DNA of 64,000 nucleotides from Centrapalus pauciflorus. Its lineage: Eukaryota; Streptophyta; Magnoliopsida; Asterales; Asteraceae. The stretch lies in NCBI GenBank assembly GCA_020465985.1, contig JAANYP010001181.1:632516-696515 (forward strand), read 5' to 3'. Below, piece after piece: positions 25,481 through 35,601 of the stretch (positions within the stretch are counted from its first letter, which is position 1; the number at the start of each line of letters is the position of its first letter). Under the pieces are notes generated by a model. It had not been told where the DNA came from. It worked only from the letters and a program-made list of their open reading frames with translations, and ran no database searches. Both the position numbers and the translations under genes were made by a program.

Positions 25481-28400
25481 TCATATCAGTGGAGAAGGAT
25501 CCTGAACCATCTTTTCCAGTTCTTCCCTTGTATCCTCAAGTTCCTCAACTTCACTTCTGATGATCATGAACTTGGGATCGTTGAGCTCCCCTCTTTCATA
25601 GAAGCCTCTGAGCTGATCCCAGATGGCTGCTCTCCATTTGCTAGACTGCCTAAATGAAACTGCAAGTCTGAAGGCGGCAAGTTGTCTCAGATCAACTTTG
25701 TACAGCTCTGAGGCTCTTTGGAAGCACTTCTTCTGAGTTAGGGGATCTACAAAAAATTCCCCCAGCTCAGGTTCTTCAATAATCTTGCAATCCTCAAACT
25801 CTATTCCTTTAGGCAGACTATGATCAACTCCTTTTATTTCAATGGCATAGTCGCCCTGTTCAATCAGCGTAAGGAGTAGCTCCATCTCTGTATCCTTCTT
25901 TGTCCTTCTGGCCTTTATTTTGGGGTGTGTCACAGAGACACCCTCTTTTACTTCTTTTGGAATCAGGCCCAGCTCACTTACTCTTTCCATCAGCTTCTTG
26001 ATGTATGCCCTGATAGTCTTAGCCGTTTCTGACTTAGACTGGCTCAGGGCAACTGCCAGTGCCACCCATTCCCTGTATCTCATTTGTGCAACATCAGTGT
26101 GATCGTAGGATTCCATTTCAGGGCCTGTTGCACCCATCCTGGTGATCTGAAGTTTCCACTGTGTGCCTTTTCTTGAAATGGGAACAGCTTTGACAATCGC
26201 TTCCTTGGCAAGCCTTCTAGTAGCAACATCATGAAATTTCTTTCTAGCCAAGTTGTCAAAGTGGAATTTGGCTCTGGCAGAGGGTACTTGAGTCTTGGTC
26301 ACAGAGACCTGAGCACCCTGTGCTTTTTCTCCCTCCTTTTCTCCTGCTGATTCCTTAGCAGCTTCCATTATTTTCTTTTGCACCTCCAAGGTAGACATTT
26401 TAATTTTCTTTGCTTCTTGGAGTGCAAAGGACTTAGCAGCTTTGGCAGATTCTTCTTCTTTTCTTAATTCCTCCAGAGCTTGAAGCTGTTCTTCCCTAAA
26501 CTCAAAGTATTTGTGCATAGGGAGGCCCATCTCTTTGGCTCTGGTCTTGTGAAATTGCATTTCTGCCTGTTTCTGCTGCATAGGATCCTTAGCTACCGTT
26601 TCTTTTCCTTTAGCTGCTGCTTTAGTGACAGCAGCTTCAGGAATTTCTTCTTCTTCTTCTTCTTCTGATAGAATAAGGTGCCTCCTTTTGCTGCTAGGCC
26701 TGTCCTCAGGAATGATTTCCTCCCCCTTAGACCTAGTAGGGTTTGGAGAGACAGCCTGAGTAGGCATAGTAGCTTGAGAAGCACCTTCAGCAGCACCTGT
26801 TTCAAAAATCTCTGCTGGCTGACCAGTGTGAGTTGCAGACACTGGTATCTCCTTAGGAGAGGAAGTTTTCTCCCCCTTAGACTTAGTCTTCGAGGCAGAT
26901 GACTTCTCCCCCTTTGAAGGAGATGAAGCAGCGACTTCAACACCTGGTCTGCCTGAAGACACAAAGTCAGCAGGCTTGCCAGCAGGTTTAGAGGATTTAG
27001 GACCAACAAGGCTGTTCACTAAGTAAGCCAAGTTATCCTTCACCTCACTAAGTTGGGAAAGACAGGTTTGAAGAGAAGATGTGTGGGAATCAGCAAGAGT
27101 GGTCAACTTAAGAAGATTTTCCCTATCAGACGCTGTGAACAGCAGAGATTGCAGCTGTGCAAGATGAAGTTCTAGTGAATCTCGCACATCAGCAAGGTCT
27201 GATGATACAGAGTTGGATAGGGAACCAATGATGGTCTGTAAGCTGGCCAAAGTGTTAGGAAGAGTAGAGTTGCAAGAAGTGAGGATAGATGACAGCTGTT
27301 GGGAAATGGCTGCCATGGAGGACACAGAGTCCTGTTGTAAGGAGAGGATAGAGGAGAGAGAGATGGATACAGTTTGCAGCTGTGCAGTGAGTGCAATCAG
27401 CTGTGGAGAGTTGTCAGTTTGGGGAGTGACTGGGAAGGATTCTTTAAACATATCAAAGAATCCTTTGAGCTGCTCAGACACAGAGTCTGAGATGACGGAT
27501 GGTAGGGAGTGCATGGTGTTTTCCAAAGAACCAACTTTGTTGGTCAGCAAAGAAAGCTGATCCTTCAAAGGCAGGTCTTTGGGAGATGGTGGTGTATGGG
27601 TGGATTGTTTGGAGTGGGTAGAGGGAGATGATGATGATGAGGCTGGTGTATGAGGATGTGATGGAGAAGGGAAGAGGGACTTGGGATAGAAGCTCCATAG
27701 CCTGGGCAAAAGTAAGATGGCCCAGGTTAGAGGGATCAAGAGGTCCTTCAGCAGCGGCTGTAGCTGCATCACCAGGAGAAGGTGATGATGTTTGGGGCCT
27801 TTCAGATGCTGCTTGTGTTGCAACACCCTCATGAAGACCAGTGGTGGTTCCCTCTGCAGTGCCTTGGTCTAAAGGCACCTCATCATTGGGAGATGGAACA
27901 TGCATTTCAACATCAGCAGTGGTGAAACCTGCTGATGGAATTTGCATTGAGGGAGCAGCCTCACCAGAGGGATGGTATGATCCCTGAGGTTCATCAGCTT
28001 GGGATAGTGGTCCCTCAGCAGCTGTTTGGTGTTGAACAGCTGAATCATGGGGAACAGAAGTTTGAGGCTGAGCTGCTGATTGGTCTATATCAGCAGCGTG
28101 GGCACCTCGTGCAGACTCAGGGTGTGAGGAGATAAGAGTGGGGGACAGTGTGGACACAGTATGGAGTGGAGAGGACTCCTGTCTTTCAATATCCTCAGCC
28201 TGTTGGGAGGCTGGGATAGTTGATGTGGATATCTCCATTTGTACAACTGGTTCCTGTTGGGAGGAACCAGAGGGTCTAGGCTGACTCAAGGGTGACTCAG
28301 ATTGGAGTGAAGCAGGCTCCAAATGAGCTGAACCTTCTCCCAAAATAGGAGAGGCAGCTGGGGTTGCTTCTTTTACAACTGAACCCTGTTGAGAGGGAAC

Positions 28401-29636
28401 AGAGGAGGTGGTTTTGTGGGCTGTTTTCTTTTTGGCTAGAGATTTTCTTTGGTAATGGAGGGATGATGTGGGTGATTGTGGAGTAGGGAGAGTATCTGTT
28501 TGGACAGGATGTGAGACTGGGCTAGGAACAGTGGGGCTGGCCTGTTCCATCGTCTCTTGTGCCACAGAGGCACCAGCCACAAAGGCTTCAGGCTCAACAG
28601 ATGAGCCAGGGTGAGGAATCTGCTCTCCCTCAGCCACAGAGGCTAAAGGAACAGACTCAGACTGAGCTGTTTTGGCCTTCTTTTTCACAGGCCCAGCTTC
28701 AGTTGCCAGGGTCCTTTTGACAAGCTTGGACCTGGCTTTGGATTTTCTGGTGGGAGCAGTCTCTGGATCCACCCTTACAGTAGAGGGTCCTTCCACCAAA
28801 CCTAGCAGCCTCCTCATTGGTGTTGATAGAGGAGGCTCATTCTGCAGGACTGGAGTATAGAAAACTCTATTCCCTATAACTGGGAATGCAGCAGTCTTAA
28901 GAAGAGGCTGAGAGTTATAGAGATGCTCACCACATACATGCTTGAAAATGAGGCTCAGAAACCTGGGATATCGAACAGCAGCTGGTCTTGACTCTTGCTG
29001 CACCAGGTTCCTCAGATTCAGAAAAATCCATTTGGCCATATCCATGGTAGTTCCATCCACAAGCTGCAGAACTACAGGGATTTCATCACGGCTCAGTTGG
29101 TCAAAGGAACCAACTTTACTACTGAAGCACATCACCACAGAGGCGAATAAGAAGCTGTAGGTAGGAGAGAGGTCCTTCCTGAACAGTGTTGCTCCAACTT
29201 TGGGTTCTGCCACACCACAGAAGCGTAGCAGATTGCCCATTTGATCATTTTCAGCTTGGGGCTCATCGTAAGAAGCACCAGTTGGTAGATGAAGCACCTC
29301 CCTGAGCAGATCAGTGTTGATCTCAATGGTCTGAGTCCCATTGAGTATTGTGCCCTTAAAGACTTTGGATTCTGGAAGGTAGGCACAGGTATACCAGAAC
29401 TCATACACCATCTCCTGGTACAGGACACCAGGAGATGCAGTCATTGCGTAGTTCAACGGATGAACTTTCAGAAACTCCACCATTTGTTCGTAACCTTTCC
29501 CCACATAGTTTTTGGGGATAGTGAGGTTTGCAATGTAGTTGGTGGGTTTGATGGTCAGCATCGTGGTTATGGATGAGTGTTTGACAACATCCTCACCAAC
29601 AAATACTGGGAGAAAGGGATTAGGTCTGTGAGCCAT
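25481..29636 (-). pseudogene. extra ORF (post-pol) of copia copy 1b, one frameshift
   Basis: This begins at the ATG at 29636 (MAHRPNPF); codons upstream are open but lack an ATG. It runs in one frame to about 27670 and then, after a single indel in a C/T-rich stretch, in the next frame to the stop at 25481. The intact form would be about 1,380 residues. In order it has an N-terminal domain with the EFW, EVLHLP, CFSSKVGSFDQLS and YPRFLSL motifs (to about residue 275), a long Ser/Pro/Gln-rich disordered region, predicted helices, a basic KRRH cluster followed by a Glu run, a Lys/Glu coiled coil, and a C-terminal domain. Its motif order matches the extra ORF of family 2, so the two are probably homologous. 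No signal peptide or clear membrane span is seen, which argues against calling it envelope. Function is unknown. Confidence 0.85.
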
Positions 29637-30028
29637 TTGGGAATTTTTGAGGTTTGAAGAAGCAAAAGACACTTAGTCGATTTTAGGGTTCTTGAGGATT
29701 TCTGGAAATGATGAGGAAGACGAGGATGAAACAGTATGTAGGTATTTATAGGATTTGAATGGTCGTGTGTATGAGAGAGAAAAGGTTTGGGCGGTTTGAT
29801 TTGAAATGTTAGTTGACGGAAAAACGGAACGGTTGTCCATGTCAGAAACATTTGTCAGACCACTTGACCTTGTTAATCACTAACACACGTAACACACATT
29901 ATCCGCAGTAATTAAGTTAAATTAAAACATAATTTAAGTAACTTAATTATAAAGAAAGATAATTAAACTTTTGGTCTACGCTGTTGGTCAAACCTGTGAT
30001 GATCAGGGTCAACACAAGGTTCTCAGTC
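29637..30028. other. remnant spacer of copy 1b and deletion junction
   Basis: From 29637 to about 29995 the sequence follows the spacer of copy 1a (compare 2940-3270). From about 30029 it follows the spacer of copy 2a (complement of about 21030). The switch between 29995 and 30029 marks a deletion that joins the two elements. Confidence 0.7.
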
Positions 30029-31853
30029 TTCAAGTTTGATGTGTTGGTAGGCATAATACATATAGGGAATCTCAAGGCTAATAAAATATTCTAGAAAAAG
30101 TCAAGCGTGTCTCTAACCTAGATGTACGACCAATCGGTCTTAATTTTTATGTACAAGACATACAAACTTTAAGTCTAAATGAGGTGTGCAAACTTTCTAG
30201 GGATGTATGGCAACATCAAATACATCTGAAAATGGAAAGAATAGAAATATCATGAAAAACTGAGATTCGGGTTAGCAGACATGTCGCTTTGTTGTACGTC
30301 AGTACAGACCTGTCACCGCTATCTGCTAACTTTAAAAATAAACCTTAAGTCGAACTAAGACACTTTGTTGTATGAGAATACAGACCTGTGTCCGATGTTT
30401 GTCTTTTAAAGAAAGTTTGCAAATACCAACAAGTTAGAATTTTTGTCTGTGTGCCTTGATCATAAAAGTATGTCTATGTCTGAGTCACGTAAGATAATTT
30501 CCTGATAAATAAAAAGGCCAAGGGATATTCCGAAATGTAAAATGTTTAACAGGGTAAAATACCAACAATCGGCTAAATGGGTATGTCACGACAAACAATC
30601 AAAGGAATTCAAAAAAAATTCCTAAGTGTGAAAGTTTAAGTACTGAAAGTTAGTATCGGACATCGCTATCTGATTGAACCTCTCTTCGACTATACTCATC
30701 AAAATTATGTTGTTTAGTATTAAGCTTAGCTTGTAAATTTGTTTTTATAACTTAAGTCTAGATTAAAATTTTTAGTCAAATTTTATTTTATTTTATTTTA
30801 TTTTTACCTTAGCTTATTTTATTTTAGTGTAGTTTAATTTTTAGTTAGGTAAAAGGTCAAAAGTTACTGAGGGTGCATTCGAAGTTGGATAAAATAAACA
30901 TTGCGTGAAATATCTGTTGCTTAGGGTAAAAGAGTTGGCATAGTTTATCTGGTTACACAATACCGTAGAAAAAAAGTTGGAAAAGTTGAACTTATTTCAA
31001 AATTTTCGAATTTTTTTCTAAGTGTTGGTAATTTCGAATCTAAGACAGACTCGAATGTGAAGTATTTCGAATCTGTCAGTAGACTCGAATCCACATAGAC
31101 TCGAAGGTAGGTAGTATATATAGGTCAATAGTGAAGTCATTTATTACTTTACTGTTGTCGAATCTATATCCTCGAATCTGTCTGTGACGATCTCGAATCT
31201 GTTCTCGAGTCTACCGTATTGCTCCTAAACGACATTTTGTCGACTCTAAGGCTATTGTGTTCGATTCTACACTCATATCTAGGTATAATCAACCGGATTG
31301 TACAAGATTTTGGTAGTTTTATACACCATTTAAGGACAAATCGTCGATTTTTGAAGTTTTATTGGTCAAAATTGGGTTTTTGCTAAATAACTAAGTTTGG
31401 ACCTATAAAAGATCAAATTAAAGACATAAATCAATGATTAGAACCTAGTTGAACTAATGTATGTGATTTACCAAGTTCAAAATGGTTAAAATCTTGGGTT
31501 TTTGTTGAAAATTCATATGTCGGCACTTCGAGTCTGTTCATGGACTTTCGAATCTGTTCATAGGTTTCTCGAATCTATCATTAGATTCGAGCTGACAATG
31601 ATATTCGAATCTGTCCATTAGACTCGAATAGGGACTCTTCGAATCTGTCCACTACATTCGAATATGGACACTTCGAATCTGTTCCCTTCGAATCTGTACT
31701 CTATTTAATTTCTTTAATTTAAATTTTATTAAACTTGTGGAAATTTAATTGTGTTAGATTTTGTATTTAATAAAGTACAAAATAAAACAAATTTGAATTT
31801 AAACAAGTTTATTGATTTTTATTGAGTCTAACAGTTTTATTTATTGTGCAGAT
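30029..31853. other. non-coding spacer of copy 2b with TCGAATC word cluster
   Basis: Alignable with the complement of 19205-21030. It has two copies of the ACAGGTCTGT/ACAACA repeat unit (copy 2a has three), a TTTTA pentamer tract (30781-30826) and 13 copies of TCGAATC or GATTCGA between about 31030 and 31700, with further one-base variants. Confidence 0.75.
31832..31853 (+). promoter_or_regulatory. candidate 3' splice site just upstream of the extra ORF (copy 2b)
   Basis: TTTTATTTATTGTGCAG ends at 31851, two bases before the ATG at 31854. T-rich sequence followed by CAG fits a splice acceptor. It is conserved in copy 2a. Confidence 0.5.
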
Positions 31854-34800
31854 ATGGCAGTTCGTGCTTTTGTCCCTAAGCACAATATGGTGCTTCATCC
31901 GGATCATGACCTCCCTGAGGCGCAGGGATACAGGCAGATGCTAGAATTTCTTGTGGAATCTAGGATAGGATTTGCACTATCTCATAATGTTCAGCTCATA
32001 TTGCCTTATATCCGTCAATTTTACGATCATCTTCAAGTAGACTGCTCGGTCACTCCGACAGTACTACGAACTCGCATTGCTGGACAACCGCTAGTATTTT
32101 CAGCGGATATGCTGCATCAAGTGTTGCAGCTGGGCACTCAAGAAGATGAGTCTGGACCGATCGAATTCCCTCTGAACATCAGGCAAGCGGCCTTTCAGAG
32201 AATGGGATACAGTCTAGACGTGTCGAAAGTGTCCTATATGAAGAGCGGCTTAATCGGGCAATGGAGATTTCTTGCTCATGTCTTCATGGTATGTTTTGCA
32301 CCAAAGAAAGCCGGGTTTGACTATATAGTTGCGAAGATCCAGTCTGGGATAGTCGCGATGGTGTACAATCGACCATACAGTTTCTCGGAAATGTTTTTCT
32401 CCGAATTTGTTCACCAAATCACCGCTCCTGAAAATCAGCAATTCCTGCTATATCCGCGGTTCATCATGATGTTGATCAGGCACTTCTTGCCAAATCTGCC
32501 GCCATCAAATGACGTTCAGAACGTAGCTATTATGGACAAAAGGATATTCGCTGATTGTTCCTCACATCGAGGAAGATTGGCTATTCCGATCGAGCGACCG
32601 TTGTTTGGAGCTGTTTTAGACAGGAACTTTGTGGCACCAGATAATGCCAACTGGGCAGGTGAAGTAGAAGTTCAGCCTCAACAGCAACAGCAACAGCAAC
32701 CGCATCAACAACAACAACAACGATGTGCACAGTCACAAAGGCGAAGACCAAGAGCTACTGCGAGTCAGACTCAGGCGTCTAGGCCTTCCACAAGTCAACA
32801 GCCAGAGCCAGAGGTACAGGAAGCAGGGCCTTCAAGTGCCGTTCCAGAATCCGAGCAAATAGCCCAAACCTTGGAAGAAATCTGGGCGTCTGGACCTCAT
32901 GCCAATGAGGAAATTACTGCAGAGTTAGTTGATCAGTTGTTACAGCCTCCGGAAGGAGCAGAAGATGTGTTTAGACAAGTTGAAGAATATGAACCTGAGC
33001 AAACTGGTACTGACGTTTTGTCATCTTCAGCAACTGAGTCAGAAGAGATGGAGGAGGTAGAAGCTGAAGCTCCAGAGTCAATGTCTGCCGTTCCTGAAGT
33101 TCAAATTGGAACTTATGGTTCGCGACTGATTATCAATGAAGATGGTTCGAGGAGGCGAGAGGCCAGTGAATTGGAGGAATCAGATTTTGAAGACGAAGAG
33201 ACTCCTCAGTTGGTGACAAGGCAACGGGCCAAACGTCACAGGTTTATGCAGGGGAGTTCATCACAGTCCGATGCACAACCTCCGCCTCAAACCCAGACCC
33301 AACCCCAAGATACAGCTCCATCATCACCACCTCGCGATGAACCATATATTCCATCGCCATTACTTCCAACTCCGTTACAGTCCATTCCATCAACCTCATC
33401 ATCATACGCTGACAATCAAAGATTTTTGCGCTTAAAAGATAGAGTTGACTTCCAGGAAATCCAAATCTTTGGGCTAACGAAGGCAATCGGTGAGCTTCAG
33501 AAGCATAACGCAGATATTGATAAGGAGAATGCCGTTTTGAAGAAGATTGTGGAAAAGGTCCAGGAAGAAAACACGGAGTTAAAAACATTTGTTTGTGATC
33601 AGTCAGCAGAGATAAGGACGATGCGCTCCCTAATAGAGCAGTTAATGAAAAATTTACAGGCTCAGGGGGAGACGTCGTGCCGTGATCAGCAAGTACAGAG
33701 GCCGAGAGATGATGATGATGAAGATAATGAAGACAACCAAGGCAATGATCCCAGCCCTAACAGACAGAATGAGCCAGTAGATTTTTCTGCAGCTCCGACT
33801 GCTCAATCTCAGGGGGAGCCTAGTCCAGGAGGAAAAGTAGGAGGAACAGGAGGAGAAGCAAGTTCTTCAAAGACTTTAGATAGCGACATGATAGATGCGC
33901 TAAAAGATATTGAAGAAGAGCTGATGGAATTTGATTTTGAAGAGGATATTGAAGAATTAGAAGAATTTGAAGAAGGAGAGTTTATTCCGGAAGAGATAGT
34001 TGATTGGCAACCGGAAGATGAAGTAGTAGCTGATGAGGATGATGAAGCTGACGAAATAGTTGTACAGCAGAATCCTATCACTGACACTTATATGATAGAT
34101 GGAAATAGAATGGTTGATATTGACATAGTGAATGCTGCCTTGAATCCTAAGTCATCGACTGAAGAACCAGCAAGAGAGCTAAGTAACGAAGAAAAAAGGA
34201 AGCTATGGTTCACAGCCGAAGAGAAGGAGTTGGCAATAAGGAGATCAATGAAAGTGCCTGGTACAGGGAAGCTATCTGAGCGAATATTAAGTTGGTTCTT
34301 TGACAGAGATCTTCAACTTTTTATAATTAAAAGAAAAGACGGGCTTCAGTACTTAAGGCGAACTTTGAAAGCATTCAACACCCTTCCAAAGATTGAAATC
34401 ACCGCGCTTGCATGGAAAGATCTGATAAATATTGGTGATGATCCTTATGCGAATGTGATTGAAAGAATAATAAGAAGGGAGGGGAGATCGAGGAAGTTTG
34501 AACGGTTGAGTCCAAGGGTCGGAAGAAGAGTCGAGGATAAGTCACGTATAGATCCTCTTACAGGCCGACCTTGGATGAGGATTCAGTACAAACCAGTTAA
34601 ATGCCTGAGGAAGGTACCTCTGAAGAAAATGCCACAGAATGTTTTGCAAAATCTAAAGTGGTGGTATGCTGACACGGAAACTGGGGAAGCAGTTATGGAA
34701 GACTTAGAAGAAAAAGTTATTCTTAGAGTCTATGACCCGCTTCACCTGGTAAACCTATCTAAAGAAGACCTGCAGACTTTGTATAAATGTAAGATTTCCA

Positions 34801-34898
34801 GTGACGCACATATGGATGCTGAAGCAAGTAAGTATGAAAATGTGGTCAAGGTATGCGTTGAAAAAGGTCTGTATGCTGGTAGTGTTTTGAATCAATAA
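31854..34898 (+). CDS. intact extra ORF (post-pol) of copia copy 2b, 1,014 residues
   Basis: This is the longest uninterrupted frame in the window. The ATG at 31854 is chosen because copy 2a starts at the same codon and both follow a CAG acceptor-like site. Residues about 1-265 form a compact domain with LPEAQGYRQMLEFL, IRQFYDHL, VLQLG, CFAPKKAGFD and YPRF. Residues 280-320 are Gln-rich, then acidic/Ser-rich sequence leads to a basic RQRAKRHRF cluster (possible nuclear signal). A Pro-rich stretch is followed by a coiled coil at about 510-605, very acidic sequence to about 750, and a C-terminal domain to 1014 with FIIKRKDGLQYLRR and DPLTGRPWMRIQYKP. No signal peptide or membrane span is seen. 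The domain may correspond to families annotated as plant transposon protein, which I cannot check. The precise role in the element is unknown. Confidence 0.9.
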   Translation: MAVRAFVPKHNMVLHPDHDLPEAQGYRQMLEFLVESRIGFALSHNVQLILPYIRQFYDHLQVDCSVTPTVLRTRIAGQPLVFSADMLHQVLQLGTQEDESGPIEFPLNIRQAAFQRMGYSLDVSKVSYMKSGLIGQWRFLAHVFMVCFAPKKAGFDYIVAKIQSGIVAMVYNRPYSFSEMFFSEFVHQITAPENQQFLLYPRFIMMLIRHFLPNLPPSNDVQNVAIMDKRIFADCSSHRGRLAIPIERPLFGAVLDRNFVAPDNANWAGEVEVQPQQQQQQQPHQQQQQRCAQSQRRRPRATASQTQASRPSTSQQPEPEVQEAGPSSAVPESEQIAQTLEEIWASGPHANEEITAELVDQLLQPPEGAEDVFRQVEEYEPEQTGTDVLSSSATESEEMEEVEAEAPESMSAVPEVQIGTYGSRLIINEDGSRRREASELEESDFEDEETPQLVTRQRAKRHRFMQGSSSQSDAQPPPQTQTQPQDTAPSSPPRDEPYIPSPLLPTPLQSIPSTSSSYADNQRFLRLKDRVDFQEIQIFGLTKAIGELQKHNADIDKENAVLKKIVEKVQEENTELKTFVCDQSAEIRTMRSLIEQLMKNLQAQGETSCRDQQVQRPRDDDDEDNEDNQGNDPSPNRQNEPVDFSAAPTAQSQGEPSPGGKVGGTGGEASSSKTLDSDMIDALKDIEEELMEFDFEEDIEELEEFEEGEFIPEEIVDWQPEDEVVADEDDEADEIVVQQNPITDTYMIDGNRMVDIDIVNAALNPKSSTEEPARELSNEEKRKLWFTAEEKELAIRRSMKVPGTGKLSERILSWFFDRDLQLFIIKRKDGLQYLRRTLKAFNTLPKIEITALAWKDLINIGDDPYANVIERIIRREGRSRKFERLSPRVGRRVEDKSRIDPLTGRPWMRIQYKPVKCLRKVPLKKMPQNVLQNLKWWYADTETGEAVMEDLEEKVILRVYDPLHLVNLSKEDLQTLYKCKISSDAHMDAEASKYENVVKVCVEKGLYAGSVLNQ

Positions 34899-34937
34899 TA
34901 AACCATGTTCTTAAATCAAATGTGTGAATTATTAGAA

Positions 34938-34984
34938 GCTATCGTCAAGGGGGAGTCTGTTGGTACATCCCGTGTGACGATAGC
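34938..34984 (+). promoter_or_regulatory. polypurine tract and LTR start inside a 10-bp inverted repeat (copy 2b)
   Basis: GCTATCGTCA (34938-34947), AGGGGGAGTC (34948-34957), LTR start TGTTGGTACA (34958), then TGACGATAGC (34975-34984), the exact reverse complement of the first 10-mer. Loop bases differ between copies 2a and 2b while both stems are perfect. Confidence 0.85.
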
Positions 34985-35601
34985 AGTCTAAGTTGTCTTA
35001 CATTGTGATTTAGCATATGTTTGGTATATATATTATGTATGATTGATTTTTATCAGTGTTTGTATGTTTGAACTTGATGTAATGTATTACAAGAAGTTCA
35101 AACATAAAGCTCAAAGATAAAATCAGTCATAAGGTAATATCATAAGTTTCAAACACTTAGTTGTTTATGTAAAAGGCTAGATTCGAATCACTTAAGGGGA
35201 TACATTCGAATCTGAGATAGATTCGAATGAGACCATAGATTCGAAAATAGGTTAGATTCGAATCTGTCAGATGGACAGATTCGAATGGGCCTTAGGCCAG
35301 ATTCGAGGTTGGCCCACAACAGACTCGAATCAGGGTCTATAATTAGGGATAGACTCGAATGATTAGCAGACTTTTTGCAGAATTCGTGAGGAATTGAGCA
35401 TTAAGCGATCTCGAGTTTATCAACTAGGTGAGTCCCGTTTCGGAGAGAATTAGTACGTAGGATCGTTCGTGTGTCGTTCGTTCAGCGTCTAATAGTCTCC
35501 GTGTTCCGTTGGTTGAGAGTTGTCCGTCTGACCGTCAACGAGGATTCCGCACTCGTTCACGGATCCGCGTCTAGATAGATCTTGCAGTGGTAGACCTTAC
35601 A
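34958..35601 (+). repeat. 3' LTR of copia copy 2b
   Basis: 644 bp, TGTTGGTACA to CCTTACA, matching the complement of 15466-16110. Nine TCGA-centred words of the TTCGAATC type lie between 35170 and 35375. Confidence 0.9.
35338..35345 (+). promoter_or_regulatory. putative TATA box in LTR of copy 2b
   Basis: TATAATTA within GTCTATAATTAGGGATAG, conserved with copy 2a. Confidence 0.5.

Larger units (their letters stand above)
30029..35601 (+). mobile_element. Ty1/copia element copy 2b, 5' half deleted
   Basis: Plus-strand order: spacer (30029-31853), intact extra ORF, polypurine tract, 3' LTR (34958-35601). The 5' LTR, gag and pol are absent. The right end lies inside the RT of copy 1b, immediately after the codons for KSKY. 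The five bases after the LTR (TACTT, 35602-35606) would be half of a target duplication whose partner was deleted. It is the same family as copy 2a in the opposite orientation. Confidence 0.88.

Noticed and set aside
25482..29635. Interpretation of the extra ORF as a retrovirus-like envelope
   Set aside because: No signal peptide, membrane span, cysteine pattern or cleavage site is visible. Position after pol alone is not enough.
31812..31853. In-frame extension of the extra ORF of copy 2b upstream of its ATG
   Set aside because: The extension begins with TTG, and copy 2a starts at the ATG corresponding to 31854. The intervening bases look like a splice acceptor.
33244..34087. Ser-rich minus-strand open frames opposite the extra ORF of copy 2b (similar frames at 16629-17553)
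   Set aside because: These are complements of the acidic and Gln-rich coding repeats on the other strand; the sense frame is three to ten times longer and is conserved.
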